A stretch of DNA of 64,000 nt, taken from assembly GCA_023415235.1 (NCBI GenBank), contig JAEZLP010000068.1, positions 1 to 64,000 on the forward strand. Direction: 5' to 3'. Below, in pieces: positions 58,375 to 64,000 of this stretch (its first letter is position 1; each line of letters begins with the position of its first letter). Under the pieces are notes generated by a model, which did not search any database, was not told the origin of the DNA, and saw only the letters and a list, made by a program, of their open reading frames with translations. A program made the translations under genes and the position numbers. Source of the DNA: Bacillota bacterium. GTDB taxonomy: Bacteria > Bacillota > Clostridia > Peptostreptococcales > Anaerovoracaceae.

Positions 58375-58875
58375 ATGAGTGGTACGGCTAACCTGTTTAC
58401 TGAAGAGTTTATGCATAGCCTTAAAAATTTCATCGCCAAGCGGATAGCAAACCCGCACGACGCAGAAGATGTACTCCAGGAGGTCTTTTGCCGGACCTGC
58501 AAGCATCTTAATACCCTGAAGGAAGCATGAAAATCCCATGCTTGGGCTTTTCAGATTGCCCGCAATACTATAAACGACTGCTATCGTACCCGCAGGGTAG
58601 CCGAGCCGCTTGAAGAGACCTCTGATCGCGCAACGATCAAGTCTGAAGAGAATGGCAATAAGGAGATCGCAGGGTGCTTGCCGGCAATGGTCGGTCAGCT
58701 TTTCGAAAAAGACCGGCAGGCTTTAGTGCTGACTGAGTATCAGGGCTTGACGCAGGAAGCGGCAGAAATCCTGGGCCTGTCTCTATCGGGCACAAAATCG
58801 CGCGTCCAGAGGGCCAAAAGGAAATTGAAGAAACTGCTTAGGGCCGGGAATATACCACACCGCCCAAGGCGATGA
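58375..58875 (+). pseudogene. Sigma-70 family (SigZ/ECF-like) factor with an in-frame TGA
   Basis: About 166 codons. Region 2: FTEEFMHSLKNFIAKRIANP, HDAEDVLQEVFCRTCKHLNT; TGA at 58528-58530 after TLKEA; then in the same frame KSHAWAFQIARNTINDCYRT; region 4: LTEYQGLTQEAAEILGLSLS, GTKSRVQRAKRKLKKLLRAG. The family normally reads straight through, so a single codon is changed. It may be a nonsense mutation, or a Sec codon since the genome decodes UGA; a short hairpin (GAAAA-CCC / GGG-TTTTC) follows the TGA. Start taken at the ATG at 58375. The next small ORF overlaps its stop. Confidence 0.7.
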
Positions 58876-58988
58876 TCGTTGACGCGATACTAAGGCATGT
58901 TTACGGGGGACAGCAATCTGCCCGCCCGGCCGTTAAGGAAGTGCCCGATAACTTAAAACGATTTTTCGCCGCCAAGAGCAACAGGTAA
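58872..58988 (+). CDS. 38-residue ORF coupled to the sigma factor
   Basis: MIVDAILRHVYGGQQSARPA, VKEVPDNLKRFFAAKSNR. The ATG overlaps the sigma-factor stop (ATGA) and the gene ends just before a strong terminator, so it is probably translated by coupling. No family recognised; possibly a small regulator of the sigma factor. Confidence 0.45.
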   Translation: MIVDAILRHVYGGQQSARPAVKEVPDNLKRFFAAKSNR

Positions 58989-58997
58989 ATCTGAATA

Positions 58998-59031
58998 ACA
59001 AGAAAGGACGGGTAGAACCGTCCTTTCTTGT
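58998..59031 (+). terminator. Intrinsic terminator
   Basis: ACAAGAAAGGACGG-gtagaa-CCGTCCTTTCTTGT, perfect 14-bp stem. Confidence 0.85.
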
Positions 59032-59178
59032 TGAGTAATAAGCACTGCTCTATCGCGGGCTTTGCGCATTTCTGATAAATAAGTAATAATTAGGCAGGAA
59101 TCCGGGGTTATAAGTAAGAATACGTTCTTCAATCAGTCGTCTTGCCGGTCTAGCTCATTTCCGAATAGCGAGGGAGAG

Positions 59179-59631
59179 ATGAAGATGAAGGAAAACGTGA
59201 AAATCGCCATCGTGATCTGCGATCGTTATAAATCCTGTGCCGGCGGCAAGTGCTTCCGCGCGGCGCAGAACAGGGAAGGCGCCTTCTCGCGCTATAAGGG
59301 TAAAGAGGTCGAGATCGTCGGCTTCACCAGCTGCGGCGGCTGCCCTGGTGGCAACATCGAATATGCTCCCGAGGAGATGAAAAAGAACGGCGCCCAGGTC
59401 GTTCACCTCGCTACAGGTCTTGTGGTGGGCTACCCTCCTTGTCCTCACATCGGCTATTTCCGCAGCTTCATCACCGAGAGGTATGGAATGGAAGTAGTTG
59501 TCGGCACCCATCCCATTCCTCAGAAATACTATAATGTGCACGATGCGCTTGGCACTTGGAACACGCCGGAATGGCAAAGCAATATCGAGCCGACGTTGAC
59601 CGACGAGAAAACCCGTCTCGCGTATGACTAA
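59179..59631 (+). CDS. CGGC-domain protein
   Basis: 150 residues. Cys-rich motifs ICDRYKSCAGGKCFRAAQN, TSCGGCPGGNIEY and YPPCPHIGYF are the CGGC domain, a putative metal- or Fe-S-binding unit common in anaerobes. Cytoplasmic. Function not established. The ATG at 59179 follows GAGGGAGAG. Monocistronic by spacing. The neighbourhood (selenoprotein, NifU-like scaffold, ferredoxin-ATPase) points to metal or redox metabolism. Confidence 0.82.
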   Translation: MKMKENVKIAIVICDRYKSCAGGKCFRAAQNREGAFSRYKGKEVEIVGFTSCGGCPGGNIEYAPEEMKKNGAQVVHLATGLVVGYPPCPHIGYFRSFITERYGMEVVVGTHPIPQKYYNVHDALGTWNTPEWQSNIEPTLTDEKTRLAYD

Positions 59632-59685
59632 TTAGGTAATGACGTGATATAGCTTCAATGGAACGACTGTTGTTCCATGGTTGAA

Positions 59686-59705
59686 TTATGAAATATAATT
59701 CATAA
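59686..59705. promoter_or_regulatory. TTATGAA-n6-TTCATAA operator (copy 1)
   Basis: Arms of 7 bp around ATATAA. Same motif as the perfect palindrome at 62970-62989. It lies about 80 bp before the serine-protease gene. Confidence 0.55.
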
Positions 59706-59786
59706 ACCTGATTCAGGGGCGATGCCGTGCAATACTCTATCCCTCGTTGTCCTTCAGACGCTTGAGTTTTGGTGGAGGAGGGCTTT

Positions 59787-60490
59787 GTGGTGATAACATT
59801 CAGGAAAGCTGTACTTTTACTGGCATTCATTGCATCAGCTTGCACTGTGTCGGCGGAAGCCCTGCCGGATTTGGTGGCGCGCATCGAACCGGCTGTGGTG
59901 CTAATTAAGACATTCGATTGCGCCGGTTGTCCGCTAAGAACGGGGAGTGGCTTTTTTATCAACGACGAGGGTGAACTCGTAACCGGCCGTCACGTCCTCA
60001 ACAACGCCTGCAAGGCGTCGGTGGAGACTTCGGACGGCAGCAAATACTGGGTCTCCAAGGCCACGGGCGTCAATCCTTCCTTCGATCTGATTAAACTTAA
60101 AGTGGAAAGACCCGTAGGGACGACACCTTTTCTTAGATTGCCGCCGAGCTGCCGCGGAAGGGGGAGGCTGTCGTCGTGATCGGTAACCCCTGCGGGTATC
60201 GCTTCGTAGTATCGGAGGGCATTGTGGCGGCGTTCCAGGACCTGTCGATCGGCAGGACAATCCAGGTAACTGCGCCGATAGGGCCCGGCTCAAGCGGCAG
60301 CCCGGTAGTTAACGCAAATGGAAAGGCAGTCGGTATTATTAACCTTTATAACGACAGCGGCCAGAATCTCAACTTCGCCTTGCCGGCGCGCTTGATCTTT
60401 TCCCTTGCACTCGACAACCCGGTATCTCTGGAGGAACTGTCGCAGCCCTGGTTCTATTACGAGGTTGTTCAACCTGCGATCGGCTATTGA
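59787..60490 (+). pseudogene. Secreted trypsin-like serine protease, frameshifted
   Basis: GTG start after GGAGGAGGG. Signal peptide (ITFRKAVLLLAFIASACTVS), then GSGFFINDEGELVTGRHVLN with the catalytic His, NPSFDLIKLKVERP with Asp. The frame ends SCRGRGRLSS at 60179, whereas the +1 frame already reads AAELPRKGEAVVVIGNPCGY from about 60138 and goes on to IGPGSSGSPVVNANGKAVGI with the catalytic Ser. A one-base indel near 60138 therefore splits a protein of about 235 residues. Intact it would be an extracytoplasmic protease; as written it is inactive unless the shift is a sequencing error. Confidence 0.75.
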
Positions 60491-60626
60491 GGTCTAAAGC
60501 GCTGTCAGTGCGTTACCGGAATTTTACTGGTCAGACGGACGAATTGCTGGTAGACTATATCCCGTTACACGAAGTCGTTCTGAAGCAGCTTCTGTTTAAC
60601 ATTATGAAGGATAAGTGGGGTTTGTT

Positions 60627-61919
60627 ATGAGTTATACAAAATTTCTGGAACTGCTTTCGCGCGAACTGGTGGTTGCGCTCGGCTGCACCGAGCCGATAGC
60701 TGTCGCTTACGCGGCGGCTCTCGCACGGGAGCACGTACGCGACTCTGAGGTGGTGGCAGTGGATGTTTTCGTCAGCGGCAACGTGGTGAAAAACGCCATG
60801 GCAGTAACAATTCCCGGCACCGGGCACTGCGGCGTCGACATGGCCGCGGCGCTGGGCGTCGTAGCGGGTGACGCGGCGAAGAATCTCGAAGTGCTCTCCG
60901 GGGTAGGCGAAAAGGACATTAAGGCAGCCGAAGACCTCGTAAGGCGGGGAATCGTCAATGTTAAGGTGGCGGATTCAGATAAGAAGCTGTATATTGAAGT
61001 GAATATACATACTACCGGTTCGTGCGCCAAGGCTATTGTCGCCGACGAACATACTAAAATAGACCTCGTTGAAGTGGATGGTCAGGTGATTAACCGGTCG
61101 GAAGAAAGCGGCCCGCAACCTGACGAAGGAGCAGAAGAACTCTCATTCCTCAGCATCGATTCGATCTGGGATTTCGTAGAGCATGCCGATATCCGCGATC
61201 TGGATATAATCCGTCATAGTATTGACCTGAACGGCGTCATCGCCGCTGAAGGGCTGCGTACTCCATACGGGTTGCAGGTAGGGATGATGATCCAGGATAA
61301 TATCGAGAAGAAGATTCTCGGCGACGATATCGTCAATCATGCCACGGCGTTGACCGCCGCAGCCGCGGATGCCAGGATGGCGGGTTGCCCTTTGCCTGTC
61401 GTCAGTAACTCGGGGAGCGGCAATCAGGGGATATCGGCCACGGTGCCCGTGCTGGCGGTGGGAAGAAGGCTGGGGGCATCGGAAGAGAGGATTCTGCGGG
61501 CTGTGACGTTGAGTCACCTGATCGCGATCTTCATTAAATCGAAATTCGGGCGGCTGTCGGCACTCTGCGGAGCCATCATTTCGGGCACCGGAGCCGCTTG
61601 CGGCATTGCGTATCTTCTGGGCGGCGACGTCGCTGCTGTTAAGATGGCTATCCAGAACATGCTTGGCAATGTCACCGGGATGCTGTGCGACGGCGCTAAG
61701 CCGGGTTGCGCACTGAAGGTGGCGACCTGCACCAATGCGGCGGCGCAGTCGGCGCTCCTGGCGGTAAGGGGCTTCGGAATTAAACCGACCGACGGCATAA
61801 TCGAGACAAGTCCCGTGCATTCGATCGATAATCTTTGCCGGATCGGCAATCAGGGGACGATCGAGATGGATAAGATCATCCTGGACATTATGCTCAACAA
61901 GCAGGATAGGGCGGGATAA
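60627..61919 (+). CDS. cyuA: L-cysteine desulfidase family protein (CyuA/UPF0597)
   Basis: 430 residues from the ATG at 60627 (MSYTKFLELLSRELVVALGC). Family blocks: ALGCTEPIAVAYAAALAREH, FVSGNVVKNAMAVTIPGTGH, VVSNSGSGNQGISATVPVLA, SGTGAACGIAYLLGGD, DGAKPGCALKVATCTNAAAQ. Conserved Cys residues (GCTEP, CDGAKPGC, ATCTN) hold a [4Fe-4S] cluster in CyuA-type enzymes, which split L-cysteine to pyruvate, ammonia and sulfide anaerobically. It precedes a NifU-like scaffold gene on the same strand, a sensible pairing for sulfide and Fe-S supply. Confidence 0.9.
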   Translation: MSYTKFLELLSRELVVALGCTEPIAVAYAAALAREHVRDSEVVAVDVFVSGNVVKNAMAVTIPGTGHCGVDMAAALGVVAGDAAKNLEVLSGVGEKDIKAAEDLVRRGIVNVKVADSDKKLYIEVNIHTTGSCAKAIVADEHTKIDLVEVDGQVINRSEESGPQPDEGAEELSFLSIDSIWDFVEHADIRDLDIIRHSIDLNGVIAAEGLRTPYGLQVGMMIQDNIEKKILGDDIVNHATALTAAAADARMAGCPLPVVSNSGSGNQGISATVPVLAVGRRLGASEERILRAVTLSHLIAIFIKSKFGRLSALCGAIISGTGAACGIAYLLGGDVAAVKMAIQNMLGNVTGMLCDGAKPGCALKVATCTNAAAQSALLAVRGFGIKPTDGIIETSPVHSIDNLCRIGNQGTIEMDKIILDIMLNKQDRAG

Positions 61920-61994
61920 GCCGCTATCCCTTATAGCGTGTATACTTGCCGGCTGACAGGAGATCTTCGGTTAATAATATGGGGAGGGGATCTT

Positions 61995-62387
61995 ATGTAC
62001 TCCGCAACGGTTATGGAGCACTTCATGATGCCGCGCAATGCCTGGTATATGGCGGATGCTGACGGTGTGGGCTGCGAATACGACGCCGAATGCGGCGAAA
62101 AGTTCACCATGTTCATCCGGGTCAGCGGGGACAATATCCGCGATATTAGCTTTCTCGGCTTCGGCTGCGGGGCGGCTATCGCCGCCGGCAGCCTGACCAC
62201 GATGCTTGCCAAGGGCAAGAGCATCAGGGATGCCTTGCAGATGACCGAGGAAGAAATAATAGACGCTCTTGGGGGCTTGCCGGAGGAGAAGCGGCATTGT
62301 TCCGACTTGAGCGTCAGCGCGCTGCATTCGGCGATATTGGACTACCTCGCCAAACAAGGCCGCAGTATAAAAGAGTATTTATCCTAG
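61995..62387 (+). CDS. NifU/IscU-like Fe-S cluster scaffold
   Basis: 130 residues from the ATG at 61995 (GGGGAGGGG upstream). NifU N-terminal fold: ATVMEHFMMPRNAWYMADAD, ISFLGFGCGAAIAAGSLTTM, KRHCSDLSVSALHSAILDYL. The three scaffold Cys positions are present (AECGEK, FGCGAA, RHCSDL). It assembles Fe-S clusters for transfer to target proteins. 75 bp after cyuA, which could supply sulfide, and followed by a terminator. No IscS-type cysteine desulfurase is nearby. Confidence 0.85.
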   Translation: MYSATVMEHFMMPRNAWYMADADGVGCEYDAECGEKFTMFIRVSGDNIRDISFLGFGCGAAIAAGSLTTMLAKGKSIRDALQMTEEEIIDALGGLPEEKRHCSDLSVSALHSAILDYLAKQGRSIKEYLS

Positions 62388-62393
62388 AGAGCA

Positions 62394-62421
62394 GAAAGCA
62401 CCGCCGGGAGGCGGTGCTTTC
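62394..62421 (+). terminator. Intrinsic terminator
   Basis: GAAAGCACCGCC-ggga-GGCGGTGCTTTC, followed by a T-rich tract. Confidence 0.8.
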
Positions 62422-62460
62422 ACGTTATTTTTCATATTGGGGGAAAACTACTCAACGGGA

Positions 62461-62508
62461 TTGACACAATCGTTCTGGAGGAGTAATATCTATTTAGAAA
62501 TATATTTC
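62461..62508 (+). promoter_or_regulatory. Promoter plus operator of the DUF134 gene
   Basis: TTGACA (62461), 17 bp, TAATAT (62484-62489): near-consensus. The symmetric core GAAATATATTTC (62497-62508) sits at the start point, where a repressor would block transcription. It matches the centre of the 62970-62989 palindrome. Confidence 0.75.
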
Positions 62509-62521
62509 ATAAAGGTGACCT

Positions 62522-62956
62522 ATGGTACGACCGCATAAGGAGCGCAGAATCCAGGAATTGCCGCCGATTACCCATTACAAGCCCGTCGGTATCCCTCTGC
62601 GGGACCTCGACGAAATAGTGCTTACTTTCGAAGAGATGGAGGCTATCCGTCTTGTTGACTGCGGGCAACTCGACATGGGCGAGGCGGCGGACAGCATGGC
62701 GGTATCCCGGCCGACGCTGCACCGCATCGTCAACAAAGCGCGGCAGAAAATTGCCACCGCCTTGTGGCAGGGAAAAGCGCTAAGGATCGAGGGAGGCTCT
62801 TTCCGCCTCGATCATACCAACCACGACAGGTTGCGGCATTTCGTCTGTGGCGCATGCGGGCACAAGTGGGCCGTGCCGCACGGCACCGGGCAAAGGGGCC
62901 GTGATATGAACTGCCCTAGTTGCCAGGCTCAGCAAGCCAGACGGGAAGAGGAATAA
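62522..62956 (+). CDS. DUF134 family DNA-binding protein
   Basis: 144 residues. N-terminal MVRPHKERRIQELPPITHYK and the sigma-like HTH LTFEEMEAIRLVDCGQLDMG, EAADSMAVSRPTLHRIVNKA, RQKIATALWQGKAL define DUF134. The C-terminus has a Cys4 zinc-ribbon-like unit (FVCGACGHKW...MNCPSCQAQQ). Family members sit beside dinitrogenase-cofactor-like and Mrp/MinD ATPase genes in anaerobes and are thought to regulate them. Here its own promoter and the next gene carry the same palindrome, so it is likely autoregulatory. Confidence 0.88.
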   Translation: MVRPHKERRIQELPPITHYKPVGIPLRDLDEIVLTFEEMEAIRLVDCGQLDMGEAADSMAVSRPTLHRIVNKARQKIATALWQGKALRIEGGSFRLDHTNHDRLRHFVCGACGHKWAVPHGTGQRGRDMNCPSCQAQQARREEE

Positions 62957-62969
62957 TTTTTTGCGTATG

Positions 62970-62989
62970 TTATGAAATATATTTCATAA
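62970..62989. promoter_or_regulatory. Perfect 20-bp palindrome operator
   Basis: TTATGAAATATATTTCATAA, self-complementary over all 20 bases, 20 bp before the DUF5320 gene. Confidence 0.75.
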
Positions 62990-63009
62990 ACTAAGGAGGA
63001 GATGCAGAT

Positions 63010-63240
63010 ATGCCAAGAGGAGACGGAACAGGGCCAATGGGATTGGGGCCGGGTTGCCGGGGGCCGCGCGCTGCTGGGGGTCTGGCAGTAGGGTCTAGCA
63101 TGGGTAGTGGGTTGGCACGGTTTGGCGAGCCAGTGCTCAACGCCGAAGCGCTGGAGCGTCAGGCGGCAGTGCTGGAGCGCCAGGCGGCCGCATACCGGGC
63201 AATGGCGGACGCGGTTAAAACGGTGGACAAAAAGGACTAG
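63010..63240 (+). CDS. DUF5320 family protein
   Basis: 76 residues: Gly-rich start MPRGDGTGPMGLGPGCRGPR then a helix rich in Ala/Gln/Arg (EALERQAAVLERQAAAYRAM). This is the DUF5320 pattern, small proteins usually encoded with DUF134, NifX-like proteins and MinD/ferredoxin ATPases. Function unknown; perhaps a scaffold for a metal-cofactor complex. Strong RBS (AAGGAGGAG). Confidence 0.85.
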   Translation: MPRGDGTGPMGLGPGCRGPRAAGGLAVGSSMGSGLARFGEPVLNAEALERQAAVLERQAAAYRAMADAVKTVDKKD

Positions 63241-63255
63241 TAGGGGGTATTCAGC

Positions 63256-64000
63256 TTGATCCTGAGCATCGCCAGCGGCAAAGGGGGAACAGGCAAGACC
63301 ACTGTGGCGCTCTTGTTGGCGGCTAGCCGCGAGGGGGCCATCATTGCCGACTGCGACGTGGAAGCGCCGAATTGCCATCTTTTCTTAAGGCCGAAATGGG
63401 AGACAGAGACGCGGGCTGGCGTCATGGTGCCACGCTTTGATCCGGATAAGTGCGACGGCTGCGGTCGGTGCGTTCAGTATTGCCTGTTCAACGCTCTGGC
63501 GGTTGCCGGCGGGACGCCCCTGCTGTTTCCGGAATTATGCCACGGCTGCGGCGGTTGTCTTCTGGCCTGCCCGCATGAGGCGGTGAGCGAAGAACGGCGG
63601 GAGATCGGCGTTTTCCGCACCGGGGCCGCCACCATGAATATTCCGGGACAACGGCTTATCAGCGGGTTGCTGGATGTGGGCACTCCGGCCGCGGCTCCCC
63701 TGATAAAAGCCATGAAGAAGCAGTTGCCGCATGACGCCGATATCATTCTCGATTGCCCGCCGGGCGCGAGCTGTTCGATGGTGGTGGCGGTCGCGGACAG
63801 CGACTATTGCCTGCTGGTCACCGAGCCCACGCCGTTCGGACTCCATGACCTTGAGCTTGCCGCCGGCGTCTCAGGTATGCTGGCTATCCCCCACGGGGTC
63901 GTAATCAACAAGAGCGACGGCGGTCAGGGGGACGAAGCGGTGAATGGGTGGTGCGCCGCCCATGGGGTGGAGGTGCTGGCCCGCCTGCCTAACAGCCGGG
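63256..64000 (+). CDS. MinD/Mrp-family ATPase with inserted 4Fe-4S ferredoxin domain (partial)
   Basis: At least 248 residues, cut by the window edge. TTG start after TAGGGGG. Deviant Walker A ASGKGGTGKTTVALLLAASR, then DCDVEAPNCHLFL; two 4Fe-4S motifs CDGCGRCVQYC and CHGCGGCLLAC inserted at about 65-115; then IILDCPPGASCSMVVAVADS and LVTEPTPFGLHDLELAA. This is the ferredoxin-containing P-loop NTPase associated with DUF134 loci, related to Nbp35/Mrp and thought to handle Fe-S or nickel/molybdenum cofactors. 15 bp after DUF5320, so same operon. Confidence 0.9.
   Translation, partial: MILSIASGKGGTGKTTVALLLAASREGAIIADCDVEAPNCHLFLRPKWETETRAGVMVPRFDPDKCDGCGRCVQYCLFNALAVAGGTPLLFPELCHGCGGCLLACPHEAVSEERREIGVFRTGAATMNIPGQRLISGLLDVGTPAAAPLIKAMKKQLPHDADIILDCPPGASCSMVVAVADSDYCLLVTEPTPFGLHDLELAAGVSGMLAIPHGVVINKSDGGQGDEAVNGWCAAHGVEVLARLPNSR

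Noticed and set aside
1..64000. CRISPR arrays and rRNA genes
   Set aside because: No regularly spaced identical repeats with unique spacers and no rRNA sequence were seen.

Overview
The window reads as a chromosome segment of a diderm, spore-forming-type Firmicute, most likely Negativicutes (Sporomusa/Pelosinus relatives). The evidence is a GC-rich backbone, an LPS-export operon (LptF, an LptD-like barrel protein, an LptC/LptA-like protein) beside typical Firmicute genes (CdaR regulators, YmaF, GntP, DUF134/DUF5320), and a selenocysteine tRNA together with an overlooked selenoprotein. The genus is inferred, not proven.

Left backbone (1-32.5 kb): the start of pckA; glycerate kinase divergent from a CdaR regulator; a small poly-Gly lipoprotein; the lptF-lptD-lptC-caspase operon; a second poly-Gly lipoprotein; cheX; an ABC-F ATPase; cheW plus a dCache chemoreceptor; a PAS/PucR-type regulator; ymaF; an MFS carrier; a tetratricopeptide-like protein; a second cheW plus chemoreceptor pair bounded by 54-bp direct repeats; an XRE-PAS protein; amtB-glnK with a leader terminator; a start-less YDG/MBG repeat gene; a two-component system whose 7TM kinase is split by a frameshift; and a nitrilase-family amidase.

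Island (32.6-about 54.2 kb): it begins at selC (tRNA-Sec) and is visibly AT-rich. A tandem 12-mer (TGCGKAACGATT twice) lies just inside selC and again at 52.52 kb, so these may mark the ends. Inside are an unknown protein and a HEPN-motif protein, a tRNA-like RNA with an enlarged anticodon loop, a cytoplasmic trypsin-like protease, a probable PemK/MazF plus TIR-like fusion, about 1 kb of GC-richer, gene-free, hairpin-dense DNA that looks like one large structured RNA, a wHTH protein, a NYN/PIN nuclease, a ribbon-helix-helix protein, xis-int with an attenuator-like leader, and a complete type I restriction-modification system. An IS3-family element lies at the right edge. The first half has the look of an uncharacterised defence locus.

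Right backbone (54.4-64 kb): an MBL-fold hydrolase, GntP and a second CdaR regulator (with the left-hand glycerate kinase/CdaR this suggests sugar-acid or glycerate use); a CC/Se-type selenoprotein with an in-frame TGA; a sigma factor with its own in-frame TGA; a CGGC-domain protein; a frameshifted secreted trypsin-like protease; a cysteine desulfidase; a NifU-like scaffold; and a DUF134-DUF5320-MinD/ferredoxin ATPase run carrying a repeated palindrome (TTATGAAATATATTTCATAA) that is probably its operator.
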